NCBI GenBank assembly: GCA_947494645.1
Contig: CANLVO010000001.1
Span: 1,054,001-1,118,000, forward strand
Length of the DNA: 64,000 nt
Reading direction: 5' to 3'
Origin: an uncultured Litoreibacter sp.
Lineage (GTDB): Bacteria > Pseudomonadota > Alphaproteobacteria > Rhodobacterales > Rhodobacteraceae
Below, one piece after another: positions 27,423 to 36,748 of the stretch (position 1 is the stretch's first letter; each line of letters starts with the position of its first letter). A program made the translations under genes and the position numbers. The notes beneath the pieces were generated by a model. It did not search any database. It worked only from the letters and a program-made list of their open reading frames with translations, and was not told the origin of the DNA.

Positions 27423-27573
27423 GGTGTCCCTCCCCGAGACTTGCCTGTAACTGCTTATATTTTGATACTCCGCGCGTTTAAATTGCGTCAATTTGTGACG
27501 GTACGTCACGGCAATTTGCCTTGAATTATTCAACCGCACGGCAAGGTTTGTTGCCAAAACCGCACACATGCCG

Positions 27574-28476
27574 CTAGGTCATTTGCTCACGTACGCGTCG
27601 GTTTGCCCGATTTTCGGCTGCGATATTGAGGTAATTCGCCCCAAATATGATCGCGGCCCCCAAAAGAACGCTAAGCTCCAGCGGTTCAGAGTAAAGAAGG
27701 ACACCGACAAGCGCGATCACTGGAAGGCGAGCAAAATCAAACGGCATCACGATGGTCGCGGGCGCATGAATAAGAGCTGTGGTCAGACAGAAATGCGCGG
27801 CGAGGCCCGTAATCGCGACGAGCCCGACCCAGGGCAAAAGCGCAACTGAAGGGATAGCTACATCTCCGTCAATTGACGCGCAAAGAACACCTAAAACCGC
27901 TTGCATTACAGTAAGCCAGAATAAGATTGAAGTGATGCGCTCCTTTCGGGTCAACAGCTTCGTGAAAATAGCGGAGCCCGCAAATCCGATAGCGGCGCCA
28001 AGCGCCAGCAATATTCCTGGCTCAGGATTGGAGAAATCAGGTTGGGCTACGATCATTGCGCCGATAAAGCCGAAGAAGGCCACCAACAGGCGGAGCTTGG
28101 TGAGTTTTTCAGCCAGAAAAATTGGCGCAAGAAGCGCAATCCAAATTGGCGAGGTAAACTCCAGTGCGACGACCTGCGCTAGGGGGATCATGACCAAAGC
28201 GGCGAACCAAAGATTCTGACCCGCAAAATGTGAAAGGTTGCGAAAGAGGTGAAGTTTCAGATTGGAGGTCTGCACATCTTTCAACGTCCCGAGGATGGCA
28301 GCCACAGAGATGACAATCGCGATGCCAATAAAAGAACGGTACATCATCAGCTCAAACGTATCGAGTTCCACTGACACTGCGCGCCCAGCCACCGCCATTA
28401 ATGTAAACGACGTGATTGCACCCAACATCCAGAGGGCGGCTTTCATTGGCTGAGATGTCTGCTGGGTTTGCGCCAC
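27574..28476 (-). CDS. EamA/DMT family transporter
   Basis: A roughly 300-residue membrane protein with ten predicted segments and two EamA repeats (ALWMLGAITSFTLMAVAGR at the start, ILLALGAAIGFAGSAIF in the second). The start is taken as GTG 28476, which has GAGGGA close upstream and avoids overlapping the divergent gene; ATG 28539 and ATG 28446 are alternatives. Its N-terminus up to the first segment is short and Gln-rich. It is distinct from the EamA protein at 25.3 kb and the substrate is unknown. Confidence 0.82.
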   Translation of the reverse strand: MAQTQQTSQPMKAALWMLGAITSFTLMAVAGRAVSVELDTFELMMYRSFIGIAIVISVAAILGTLKDVQTSNLKLHLFRNLSHFAGQNLWFAALVMIPLAQVVALEFTSPIWIALLAPIFLAEKLTKLRLLVAFFGFIGAMIVAQPDFSNPEPGILLALGAAIGFAGSAIFTKLLTRKERITSILFWLTVMQAVLGVLCASIDGDVAIPSVALLPWVGLVAITGLAAHFCLTTALIHAPATIVMPFDFARLPVIALVGVLLYSEPLELSVLLGAAIIFGANYLNIAAENRANRRVREQMT

Positions 28477-28523
28477 GGATCCCTCTGGTTGCTGGGCAGC
28501 TTTAGCAGTACCCTTGAGAAGAA

Positions 28524-29165
28524 ATGGATCGAATTGCAATCACATTAGCACTGTCGGCGTTTTGCACCGCTTTTTCGTGGCCACTGAGCGCTGAGATCAT
28601 GCTCCAAACACCTACGTGGCAAATCGAACAGCAAGCCGAGGCTTTGTTCAGGGACTTGCCAGAGGTTATCCGGGTTAAGAATGCGAGGGCGCAATGTGGC
28701 GCAGATAAAGGTGTGAACAGGGTGGTGGCCTACTGCACGACGAAAAACGTTATCTATCTTCGTGATCGCTTTCCAGAGCCTATCTTTTTGGCGCATCACC
28801 TGGCGCATGTGTACGGACATGCTGTTCAGGTTCGCCACGGTGTTGCGGATATAGCATTGCGGGAAATAAGGGCCCGACGCGACGACGAAAGCAAGCTGCG
28901 TGGTTGGGTGACGCGGCAAGTTGAATGCATCGCGGGCTACATCTTCTCTCAGACGGGACTTGAAGCAGTAGCGCTTGAGGACCTTTACACTAGCGAGCCG
29001 CTTACCGACAGCCATTGGGGAAGAAATCCGCTCGCGGTCGGGCCGAAGGTATCAATCGGCCTCAAAGCCCGTGCCGAATGGTTTGACATCGGATTGACTC
29101 AAGGACTGGGTGCATGTGCCCCGGGAGAGTTTTCGTCGGATCTTTTGATCAAGGCACTACGCTAG
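28524..29165 (+). CDS. Probable inactive YpfJ-type (PF04228) metallopeptidase homologue, exported
   Basis: A 213-residue protein with a signal peptide (ITLALSAFCTAFSWPLSA). It aligns by eye with the YpfJ gene at 56.8 kb of this window: CGADKG with CGGANG, YCTTKNVIYLRDRF with YCPADKKAYLDTDFF, AHVYGHAVQ with AHEIAHHVQ, VECIAGYI with ADCFSGIW, and AEWFDIGL...CAPGEFS with QRWFARGY...CDTFS. The zinc-binding histidines (H95, H99) remain, but the catalytic Glu of HExxH is Val96 and the Glu of ELQADC is lost. I infer a pseudo-peptidase, perhaps regulatory. It ends 4 bp from the convergent guaA. Confidence 0.65.
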   Translation: MDRIAITLALSAFCTAFSWPLSAEIMLQTPTWQIEQQAEALFRDLPEVIRVKNARAQCGADKGVNRVVAYCTTKNVIYLRDRFPEPIFLAHHLAHVYGHAVQVRHGVADIALREIRARRDDESKLRGWVTRQVECIAGYIFSQTGLEAVALEDLYTSEPLTDSHWGRNPLAVGPKVSIGLKARAEWFDIGLTQGLGACAPGEFSSDLLIKALR

Positions 29166-29169
29166 AGTG

Positions 29170-30732
29170 TTACTCCCACTCGATTGTGCCGGGAGGTTTC
29201 GAAGTAATATCGTAGGTTACCCTGTTGATGCCGGGGACCTCGTTGATAATGCGAGTGGCGGTCTCGCCCAAGAATTCATGACTAAATGGATAATAGTCAG
29301 CGGTCATCCCATCGACAGAGGTTACAGCCCTCAATGCGCAGGCAAAGTCATAGGTCCGCCCGTCGCCCATAACGCCAACAGTCTTGACAGGTAGGATCGC
29401 GACGAAGGCCTGCCAAATCTCGTCATAGAGGCCATGTTTGCGGATTTGGTCGATGTAGACCGCGTCCGCTTCCCGCAAGATATCCAGTTTCTGACGCGTA
29501 ATCTCGCCAGGGCAACGAATGGCTAAGCCGGGGCCGGGGAAGGGGTGGCGACCAATAAAGCTATCGGGTAGGCCCAGCTCGCGCCCCAAGGCACGGACCT
29601 CATCCTTGAAGAGCTCCCGCAAGGGTTCAACCAACTTCATGCCCATCTTCTCAGGCAGGCCACCGACATTGTGGTGGCTCTTGATCGTAACAGATGGCCC
29701 GCCGGAAAAGCTTACACTTTCAATGACATCGGGGTAGAGCGTACCTTGCGCAAGAAACTCGGCTCCACCAATTTCCTTCGCGTGCTTATCAAATACATCG
29801 ATGAACAACTTGCCGATGATTTTGCGCTTGGTTTCAGGATCTGAAACACCCTCGAGCTGGCCCAAAAACAGATCGCTCTCATCTGCGTGGATCAAAGGCA
29901 GATTGTAATGCTCGCGGAACATCCCCACAACTTCGGCACTCTCATTCTTCCGCATCAAGCCATGATCTACGTAGACACACGTTAACTGTTCGCCGATCGC
30001 TTCATGGATCAAAACTGCCGCAACGGAGCTATCAACGCCGCCGGACAAAGCGCAAATGACCTTGCCATCTCCAACTTGGTCGCGAATGGCTGCGATAGCC
30101 TGTTCGCGGTATGCGCCCATAGTCCAATCACCGCTGAAGCCTGCGAGCTTTACGAAATTCTCATAGAGCGTGCGGCCATTTGGTGTGTGATGCACTTCTG
30201 GATGGAACTGCACTGCATAAAAATTTCTGTGAGTGTCAGCAGTAATCGCGAATGGTGCATTTGGGGAGGTGCCGTAGACCTCAAACCCGGGTGCGATCGA
30301 AGCCACGTGATCGCCGTGGCTCATCCACACTTGCTCACGGTCTTCAAGAAACCATCCGTTCAGGATATCGGTCTTCGCGTTCTCAGGCGTTACATAAGCA
30401 CGCCCGAATTCTGCGGTGCCATGGCCACGCTCGACCCGACCGCCAAGCATTTGCATCATGACCTGCTGTCCGTAACAGATCCCAAGGATCGGAACGCCGA
30501 GGTCGTAAACACCTTCGGGCGGGCGGGGGCTGCCCTCATCGATCACAGAGCATGGACCGCCCGAGAAAATAACGGCTTTCGGAGCAAACTCTTTGAGAAA
30601 CGCGTCATCGACCAAGTTGAAAGGGTGGATTTCGCAATAGACGTTCAATTCTCGCAGGCGTCGCGCAATGAGCTGCGTAACCTGAGAACCGAAGTCGATG
30701 ATGAGCAGGCGTTCGTGGCTTAGATCAGACAT
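29170..30732 (-). CDS. guaA: GMP synthase (glutamine-hydrolysing)
   Basis: A 520-residue enzyme that aminates XMP to GMP. The class I amidotransferase domain is at about 8-200: the nucleophile Cys is in ILGICYGQQ and the His/Glu pair in [10 protein letters not shown]. The ATP pyrophosphatase domain has the P-loop [10 protein letters not shown], and the C-terminal dimerisation domain follows ([12 protein letters not shown], ending in [18 protein letters not shown]). Full length. A single-gene unit whose neighbours do not suggest an operon. Confidence 0.97.
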   Translation of the reverse strand: MSDLSHERLLIIDFGSQVTQLIARRLRELNVYCEIHPFNLVDDAFLKEFAPKAVIFSGGPCSVIDEGSPRPPEGVYDLGVPILGICYGQQVMMQMLGGRVERGHGTAEFGRAYVTPENAKTDILNGWFLEDREQVWMSHGDHVASIAPGFEVYGTSPNAPFAITADTHRNFYAVQFHPEVHHTPNGRTLYENFVKLAGFSGDWTMGAYREQAIAAIRDQVGDGKVICALSGGVDSSVAAVLIHEAIGEQLTCVYVDHGLMRKNESAEVVGMFREHYNLPLIHADESDLFLGQLEGVSDPETKRKIIGKLFIDVFDKHAKEIGGAEFLAQGTLYPDVIESVSFSGGPSVTIKSHHNVGGLPEKMGMKLVEPLRELFKDEVRALGRELGLPDSFIGRHPFPGPGLAIRCPGEITRQKLDILREADAVYIDQIRKHGLYDEIWQAFVAILPVKTVGVMGDGRTYDFACALRAVTSVDGMTADYYPFSHEFLGETATRIINEVPGINRVTYDITSKPPGTIEWE

Positions 30733-30892
30733 ACCGCTGCTCTAGGGCGAAGCCGCGATGTGTGCAACCACGGGCGCCCATAATTTGGTTGTTCAAATGT
30801 CGCTTTCCCGCCCAAGGGGACGGTTTCTGCCAAAGGTCGAATAGGGCTGGGCAGTATCACTGATCCAACACAGTGTTCGAAGGATGGCCGAG

Positions 30893-32434
30893 ATGACCGA
30901 GACCGCAGCCCCCAGACGTCGCGCCCGTGGTGGTGGAGGCGCTGCGCGACGCGCAGAACGCACCGCGGTTAGCGTGGAGACCGCCAAGTTTATTGAGCGG
31001 AACGTTCCAAACTTCGAAGTTCTTTCCGAGGAAGCCTTGGATATCATTGAGGCAAATGCCGAAACCGTATTGGCTGAGATCGGCGTGAACTTCGTCGATA
31101 ACCCGGTCGCTCTGGACCGTTGGCGCGAAGCTGGTGCTGAAGTGGATGGCGAGCGCGTGCGTATCCCTCGTGGATTGGCCCGCAAACTGTGCAAAACGGC
31201 GCCATCGAGAATTGTGCAGCACGCGCGTAACCCCGAGCGTTCTGTTGAAATCGGTGGGAAATCTCTCGTAATTGCGCCAGTATATGGTCCGCCGTTTGTC
31301 CGGGACCGGGACGGGGGACGTCGGTATGCCACGATTGATGACTTCCAAAAATTCGTGAAGCTTGGTTACATGTCCAAATGGTTGCATCACTCAGGTGGTA
31401 CCGTTTGTGAACCCACAGATATCCCGGTTAACAAGCGCCATCTGGACATGCTCTATGCGCACATGTCTCTCTCAGACAAGCCGTTCATGGGCTCGGTGAC
31501 CGAGCCTGAACGCGCACAAGATTCCGTTGAAATGTGTGAAATTCTGTTCAGTGGGCTGAATGACCGAACAGTGATGACTTCGCTGATAAACATCAACTCG
31601 CCCCTCACCTTTGACTCAATCATGATGGGTGCTTTGGAGGTCTACGCAAAGGCGAACCAGGCCTGCATCGTATCCCCATTTATCGTTGGTGGCGCGATGG
31701 CGCCGGTGTCGGTGGCGGGCACACTGACACAAGTGATGGCCGAGGTTCTCGCGGGAGTGGCATACAGCCAGCTTATCCGCAAAGGGGCACCGGTCATTTT
31801 CGGTGCATTTGTGACTTCTATCGACATGAACTCAGGAGCTCCGACATTCGGTACACCCGAGGCCGCACATATCACCTATGGGGCGGGGCAATTGGCACGC
31901 CGCCTTGGGCTGCCATATCGGTCGGCGGGTTCTTTCTGCGGATCCAAGCTGCCGGACGCACAGGCGGCCTACGAAACTGCGAACTCGCTTAATGTTGGCC
32001 TGTTGGCTGGGGTAAACTTCATGTTGCATGGATGCGGTTGGTTAGAAGGTGGCCTCGTATCCTCTTTCGAGAAATTTGTGATGGATGCTGATCAACTGGG
32101 TGCGTTGCATGGAATTGCGAAAGGCGTGTCTATTGATGAGAATGCCCAAGCGATGGGTGCGATAGCCGAAGTTGGGCCCGGTGGCCATTACTTGGGGTGT
32201 GAACATACTCAGAATAACTTCAAAACGGCATTCTGGCGTTCTGACCTACTTGATTACAAGCCGTTCGAAACCTGGTCCGACGAAGGTGCTCGAGATACGG
32301 AGGCATTGGCAGCGGCGCGGGTCGAAAAACTGCTGAACGATTACCAGCAACCGCATCTCGACCCGTCCATAGATGAGGCGCTCAAGGCCTATATCCGGCA
32401 GAAAAAGGAATCTATGCCGGACGCCTTTATCTGA
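30893..32434 (+). CDS. Trimethylamine methyltransferase family protein (MttB superfamily, non-pyrrolysine)
   Basis: A 513-residue protein of the MttB superfamily of corrinoid-dependent methyltransferases. The frame is continuous, so it has no pyrrolysine TAG codon; such members include glycine betaine methyltransferases. Conserved stretches include SSGGTVCEP-like HHSGGTVCEPTDIPV, GGAMAPVSVAGTL and GGHYLGCEHTQ. The start ATG 30893 is preferred: GAAGG lies 9 bp upstream, whereas it abuts the ATG at 30884. No corrinoid protein or activase is adjacent. The N-terminus is basic and Gly/Ala-rich. The substrate is unknown. Confidence 0.85.
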   Translation: MTETAAPRRRARGGGGAARRAERTAVSVETAKFIERNVPNFEVLSEEALDIIEANAETVLAEIGVNFVDNPVALDRWREAGAEVDGERVRIPRGLARKLCKTAPSRIVQHARNPERSVEIGGKSLVIAPVYGPPFVRDRDGGRRYATIDDFQKFVKLGYMSKWLHHSGGTVCEPTDIPVNKRHLDMLYAHMSLSDKPFMGSVTEPERAQDSVEMCEILFSGLNDRTVMTSLININSPLTFDSIMMGALEVYAKANQACIVSPFIVGGAMAPVSVAGTLTQVMAEVLAGVAYSQLIRKGAPVIFGAFVTSIDMNSGAPTFGTPEAAHITYGAGQLARRLGLPYRSAGSFCGSKLPDAQAAYETANSLNVGLLAGVNFMLHGCGWLEGGLVSSFEKFVMDADQLGALHGIAKGVSIDENAQAMGAIAEVGPGGHYLGCEHTQNNFKTAFWRSDLLDYKPFETWSDEGARDTEALAAARVEKLLNDYQQPHLDPSIDEALKAYIRQKKESMPDAFI

Positions 32435-32729
32435 TCGTCAGAGACTGTACGCTGCGCGGGATCAATCTGCATTCTGCCATAAGGGCAACAAGCAGCTCGA
32501 TATGGTGCGAGACTCGGTAGCTTGCATCCCCGGAACGGCGGGTTTCCTCGATCTCTTCTTCCTGTGAAATGAGGCTTTCGACAATGCTGGTGGAAGGGCG
32601 CCGCGGGCTTTGCCCCGTCAAGCGCACCAAATCCCGTTTTCTGTTATAGTCTGAAAGCCCATGACGCGCGGCACTGACCAAAATTTTCGGACGACGCAAC
32701 TTCGCAAGAAACGCTTCGATGTTAGGCAT
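32427..32729 (-). CDS. DUF6477 family protein
   Basis: A 100-residue protein beginning MPNIEAFLAKLRRPKILVSAARHG (shown here only in part as the family hallmark LRRPxxLVxAAR). This matches small proteins restricted to Rhodobacterales, named DUF6477. It is basic, with a Glu-rich centre (SQEEEIEETRR) and no known motif. It converges on the methyltransferase with an 8-bp overlap. Function is unknown. Confidence 0.7.
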   Translation of the reverse strand: MPNIEAFLAKLRRPKILVSAARHGLSDYNRKRDLVRLTGQSPRRPSTSIVESLISQEEEIEETRRSGDASYRVSHHIELLVALMAECRLIPRSVQSLTIR

Positions 32730-32945
32730 TCTTAATTTCCTGACTTCAATACAATGATGTGAATTTCCCTCAAATTAGTAGTGAAATCTGGGCTGTTGCA
32801 TTGCATAAGATCGCTCCGTTCGGAGGGATAAATGCCGTTAATCCAATCTAAATACCTCCTCCAAAAATCAGACCTCGTTAACCAACATTAAACAAATCGA
32901 GGGCTAGATTTGGGCTGTTGCTATTTGCGACAGGGGGCGAACGAA

Positions 32946-34091
32946 GTGAAAAATATTCAAGAAAATCAATTGGTAAATAGTATTCCGGCTTGGGTTCCAA
33001 CGCCGGTTCAAAGGTATTTGAAGCATGTTGAGTACGGGCAGTCCTTAAGAGATGTGGCACGGGGAGACGGGTGTCACGCGTCGACTGTCCTGCGTCAGGT
33101 TCGCAGATTTGAGAACCGTCGAGATGACCCACTTGTTGACGAAGCATTAGACGGACTGGGGGCGCTGATGCACGCCAAGGGTCCACAAGCCATTAAGAAA
33201 GGAAAACCAAATATGAACGCCTATGTACGATCATGCCCACTGCCTGACGAAGAGACTCTGGCGCGCGAGGCCCGTCGTATTTTGCGCAGGCTTTGCGAGA
33301 CCGGCGCGGTTCTTGCGCTGGCACCTGAGCTGGGTAAGGCAGTGGTGCTTCGAACCCGTAGCGGTGCTGAAGCTGACAGCGCGCCCGTGCGTACGGCTGT
33401 TGTTGATCGTGACATTGCACAGGCGTTCGCCCTGAAAGATTGGATCTCGTGCAGTGCCACCGGAAAGGTGGCTCGTTATGCAATCACCACAGCCGGTCGC
33501 GCTGCTTTGAAGCGCTACTTATCTGAGGATGTCGCCGCGCGACGCGCCAAGGGTGAAGCGGAGATGGACCGCTTTCAGGAACAACATATCGACTGGGATG
33601 AGAAACAGGTGTCCGCGGATGCCGGGCAGGGCGCTCAAACAACGATACGCTACAATGTCGCTGAAAGCCCGCTGACGATGCTGTCACGGCGCAAAGACCG
33701 CGACGGTAAAGCGTTTCTGGACAATGACCTTGTGCAAGCTGGTGAACGATTTCGCGAGGACTTCGAATTGGCGCAAATGGGGCCAAGGGTTGCCCAAAAT
33801 TGGGACCGGTTTTTGACGTCTGGTGACCGTGGGGCCTTTGGCCCTGACGCAGGGATCGGAGAAGGACCGCGAGCTGCGCGCGGGCGTGTTTCCGCGGCAT
33901 TAGATGACCTTGGCCCCGGGCTAGGCGACATTATAATGCGATGCTGTTGTTTTCTTGAGGGGTTGGAAGCGGCAGAAAAAAGAATGGGGTGGTCGGCAAG
34001 GTCAGGTAAGGTCGTCTTGCGGATCGCACTGCAGCGGTTACGGCGGCATTATGTCGAACGTCATGGATCGGTGAGCGCGCTGATCGGCTGA
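32946..34091 (+). CDS. DUF6456 domain-containing helix-turn-helix protein
   Basis: A 381-residue protein. The N-terminal third has a helix-turn-helix-like segment (SLRDVARGDGCHASTVLRQV). A middle winged-helix-like part contains DWISCSATGKVARYAITTAG, and the C-terminal DUF6456 region has AGERFREDFELAQMGPRV and ending GWSARSGKVVLRIALQRL. It is a likely DNA-binding regulator conserved in alphaproteobacteria. The start GTG 32946 is inferred from AGGGGG upstream; an earlier in-frame ATG at 32910 is possible. The 180 bp before it hold no gene I can support. Confidence 0.72.
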   Translation: MKNIQENQLVNSIPAWVPTPVQRYLKHVEYGQSLRDVARGDGCHASTVLRQVRRFENRRDDPLVDEALDGLGALMHAKGPQAIKKGKPNMNAYVRSCPLPDEETLAREARRILRRLCETGAVLALAPELGKAVVLRTRSGAEADSAPVRTAVVDRDIAQAFALKDWISCSATGKVARYAITTAGRAALKRYLSEDVAARRAKGEAEMDRFQEQHIDWDEKQVSADAGQGAQTTIRYNVAESPLTMLSRRKDRDGKAFLDNDLVQAGERFREDFELAQMGPRVAQNWDRFLTSGDRGAFGPDAGIGEGPRAARGRVSAALDDLGPGLGDIIMRCCCFLEGLEAAEKRMGWSARSGKVVLRIALQRLRRHYVERHGSVSALIG

Positions 34092-34189
34092 ACAACAGTC
34101 ATCAGGCGCAAAGCAGCTATGCGGGCGAGCGGCTTGCCCCGGCTGTGTCACGGCCCTAAGTTACTTATATGTAACAAGGATCAGACCCG

Positions 34190-35146
34190 ATGGCTCCGCG
34201 CGACTTGAAAATTCCCGAGCAACGTCACCCTGAGAAGGCACGCAAACCCGACAATTTGCAGCCCAAAAAGCCAAGCTGGATCCGGGTCAAGGCGCCCGTT
34301 GGTGAAGGCTACAAAGCTACGGCCAAAATTATGCGGGAAAACAAGCTGGTGACGGTCTGTGAAGAAGCTGGGTGCCCAAACGTGGGCGAATGCTGGTCAC
34401 AAGGCCATGCCACGATGATGATCATGGGGGAAGTGTGCACCCGGGCGTGTACTTTCTGTAATATTGCAACCGGTAAACCCCCAGAAGACCTAGATGTATT
34501 CGAGCCTGGACGGGTGGCCGCAGCCGTTGAGAAGCTGGGTCTCAATCATGTAGTGATCACCTCTGTCGACCGGGATGACATCGAGGATGGAGGGGCAGAG
34601 CACTTTGCACAGACCATTCGGGCGATCAGGAAGCGGTCACCTTCTACGACCATTGAGATATTGACGCCTGACTTTATTCGTTGTGATCCCAAAGTCTTGG
34701 AGATTGTAGTTGAAGCGTGCCCTGACGTGTTTAACCATAATCTGGAAACCGTACCCGGCCTTTATCCCGAAGTACGTCCGGGCGCACGGTATTTTCATTC
34801 TTTAAGGCTGTTGCAGCGGGTGAAAGAGCTGGACCCCAGCATGTTTACTAAGTCTGGCATCATGGTTGGTCTTGGCGAAGACCGGCAATCGGTTATTCAA
34901 GTGATGGAAGATATGCGTGCAGCCGATATCGACTTCCTTACGATCGGGCAATATCTGCAACCGACACCGAAGCATCACCGCGTGGACCGCTTTGTAACGC
35001 CGGAAGAATTTGCCGCGTATGAGAAGGCCGCTTTTGGCAAAGGGTTCTTGATGGTCTCCGCAACCCCGCTAACACGCTCCAGCTACCATGCAGGTGACGA
35101 CTTCATGCGGTTGCGTGAGGCGCGATTGAAGAAGTTGGGCGGTTAA
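34190..35146 (+). CDS. lipA: Lipoyl synthase
   Basis: A 318-residue radical SAM enzyme that inserts two sulfurs into protein-bound octanoate. The auxiliary cluster cysteines ([12 protein letters not shown]) and the radical SAM motif [13 protein letters not shown] are present, and the C-terminal [10 protein letters not shown] contains the Ser that ligates the auxiliary cluster. Full length. Its stop shares a 4-bp overlap with the convergent gene at 35143. Confidence 0.96.
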   Translation: MAPRDLKIPEQRHPEKARKPDNLQPKKPSWIRVKAPVGEGYKATAKIMRENKLVTVCEEAGCPNVGECWSQGHATMMIMGEVCTRACTFCNIATGKPPEDLDVFEPGRVAAAVEKLGLNHVVITSVDRDDIEDGGAEHFAQTIRAIRKRSPSTTIEILTPDFIRCDPKVLEIVVEACPDVFNHNLETVPGLYPEVRPGARYFHSLRLLQRVKELDPSMFTKSGIMVGLGEDRQSVIQVMEDMRAADIDFLTIGQYLQPTPKHHRVDRFVTPEEFAAYEKAAFGKGFLMVSATPLTRSSYHAGDDFMRLREARLKKLGG

Positions 35147-35931
35147 TCAGTAAGGACGCCCACCTCTCTCAACAGCTTTTGCGTTGGGAACCACATGTCT
35201 TCAAATGGCACAGCAAAGGCCCTATTCAGGAACGTTTCGCTTATTCCATAGCTGCGAAGTTGTGCTTTGTCTCGGGCCTCTTCCTCGGCAACATTTACGG
35301 TGACAACCTCGCTGAGCAACCTATAGCCATGAAATCCAATCCGGGCGTCGAGCGAGGCTGTCCTTGATTGCCCCGCTGCCAGGACCAGTATGCAGGCCGA
35401 GGCACAAAGACTATCGACATGCGTCATCAGCCGCTTCTCTCTCACCAGCCTTGCGACCCCGCGGGCTGCTGCGATGCGGCCGCCGCCACTGTTGAGAGAC
35501 AGTGTATGGAGATCGTCATTCGCCGCTAAGGTCTTTTGCAGAGAGTTAAACGTATCAAAAGTAATATCGCCTGAGATTACGGCGACGCCATCGACAACAG
35601 TATGCGCGGCGGAAGACATCACGGACAAATCGGGTAACAGCGCCCGATCGGCAATCCGGTTCAAACTTGTCGTGCCTACCATTGCAACCGCTACCAGACT
35701 GAGTAGTCCAAGTAAGTAGCTCTGCAATGATGCGCCGTCTGCTCGAATTGCGCGATGGGCAAGTTTGAGCTGAACCAGTAAGACCGCAGCATCCAGGATA
35801 ATTATCGCGATTAGTAGGCTCGCAGCCGGAACTGTCGGTACATGTGCCCAGACCCGCAACATCATGGCTCTTCCGACCACAAGCCAGAGAAGCGCGGATA
35901 AGCTGGTCTTTGTTGCTACGCGTTCTTGCAC
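35143..35931 (-). CDS. Membrane protein with a periplasmic ClpP/crotonase-like domain
   Basis: A 262-residue protein with three hydrophobic segments in the first 90 residues ([48 protein letters not shown]). The soluble domain resembles the ClpP/crotonase fold of COG3904-type proteins: [14 protein letters not shown], then [15 protein letters not shown], then [15 protein letters not shown], where ClpP-like proteases carry the nucleophile Ser. The two cysteines flanking that Ser are typical of this group. Whether it is a protease is unknown. It overlaps lipA by 4 bp at the stop. Confidence 0.65.
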   Translation of the reverse strand: MQERVATKTSLSALLWLVVGRAMMLRVWAHVPTVPAASLLIAIIILDAAVLLVQLKLAHRAIRADGASLQSYLLGLLSLVAVAMVGTTSLNRIADRALLPDLSVMSSAAHTVVDGVAVISGDITFDTFNSLQKTLAANDDLHTLSLNSGGGRIAAARGVARLVREKRLMTHVDSLCASACILVLAAGQSRTASLDARIGFHGYRLLSEVVTVNVAEEEARDKAQLRSYGISETFLNRAFAVPFEDMWFPTQKLLREVGVLTD

Positions 35932-35969
35932 AGGTTCAGCCTAAGCCAGCCCCGGCGCATTCCAAAGTA

Positions 35970-36149
35970 TTAGCGCGGAAATCGAGGAAGCCTGTCGCTT
36001 TGTGCCCATTCGGGCCAGCCGATGTAGTGCTCAATAAAGCCAATGCTCAGGCACAGCAGCAAGATGGCACCGAAAAACATTACTCGCTTGGCAGATGGAG
36101 GGTTTCGCGCCCACATCGTGGCACGAATGAGCCACCGCCAGCCATTCAC
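35970..36149 (-). CDS. Small single-span membrane protein downstream of hpt
   Basis: A 59-residue frame missed by longer overlapping frames. GTG 36147-36149 overlaps the hpt stop (GTGA), and the frame ends with TAA at 35970-35972. It reads [17 protein letters not shown], then a hydrophobic span [18 protein letters not shown] and a tail [20 protein letters not shown] basic cytoplasmic end, one membrane helix and an aromatic tail support a real protein. An internal ATG at 36116 would give a 48-residue form. Function is unknown; coupling to hpt is inferred. Confidence 0.65.
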   Translation of the reverse strand: MNGWRWLIRATMWARNPPSAKRVMFFGAILLLCLSIGFIEHYIGWPEWAQSDRLPRFPR

Positions 36150-36682
36150 GTGAAGCGCACTTTCCCGATGAATGGCAGGTTGCGATTGCGTTGCGCGAAA
36201 TCGATGCCGTAACCCACAACAAATTCATCGGGGATTTCAAATCCGGTCCAGGTTGCTTTGATGTCCACTTCGCGGCGCGATGGCTTGTCCAAGAGAGCGA
36301 CAGTTTCCATGCGAGCAGGCTCGCGGTTCTGCAAGAGTTTGACGACGTGGCTCAGCGTGAACCCAGTATCCACAATGTCTTCTACGACGAGCACGTCACG
36401 GCCATGTATCTCGCCGCGCAGGTCCTTGAGAATACGGACTTCTTTTGAGCTCTCGGTGCTGTCTCCATAACTGGAGGCCTCCAAGAAATCCACTTCTACC
36501 GGTAGATCTAACTCCCGTACGAGATCGGCGATAAATACGAAGGACCCGCGCAGTAGGCCAACGATAACCAGCTTATCTGTTCCATCGAAATGATCATGAA
36601 TTTCTCGCGCCAAGGCTTCGATGCGGGCAGCGATGGACTTGGCTGAGATCAGTTGGTCGATCTCATAAGGCGGATGTGACAT
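36146..36682 (-). CDS. hpt: Hypoxanthine phosphoribosyltransferase
   Basis: A 178-residue purine salvage enzyme making IMP or GMP from the base and PRPP. The PRPP-binding motif [14 protein letters not shown], the LLRGSFVF loop near the N-terminus, and the C-terminal [15 protein letters not shown] (base pocket) are all present. It is divergent from the START-domain gene at 36749 and probably cotranscribed with the small membrane protein that overlaps its stop. Confidence 0.95.
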   Translation of the reverse strand: MSHPPYEIDQLISAKSIAARIEALAREIHDHFDGTDKLVIVGLLRGSFVFIADLVRELDLPVEVDFLEASSYGDSTESSKEVRILKDLRGEIHGRDVLVVEDIVDTGFTLSHVVKLLQNREPARMETVALLDKPSRREVDIKATWTGFEIPDEFVVGYGIDFAQRNRNLPFIGKVRFT

Positions 36683-36748
36683 GGAACCCTCTTGAACTTG
36701 GCGCTTTATGCAACGAAAACGCGGCTGACGTCGAGCAAAGGTTTAGTC

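Noticed and set aside
30893-32434. Pyrrolysine-containing trimethylamine methyltransferase
   Set aside because: The frame has no internal TAG and no pyl genes are present, so it belongs to the non-pyrrolysine branch.
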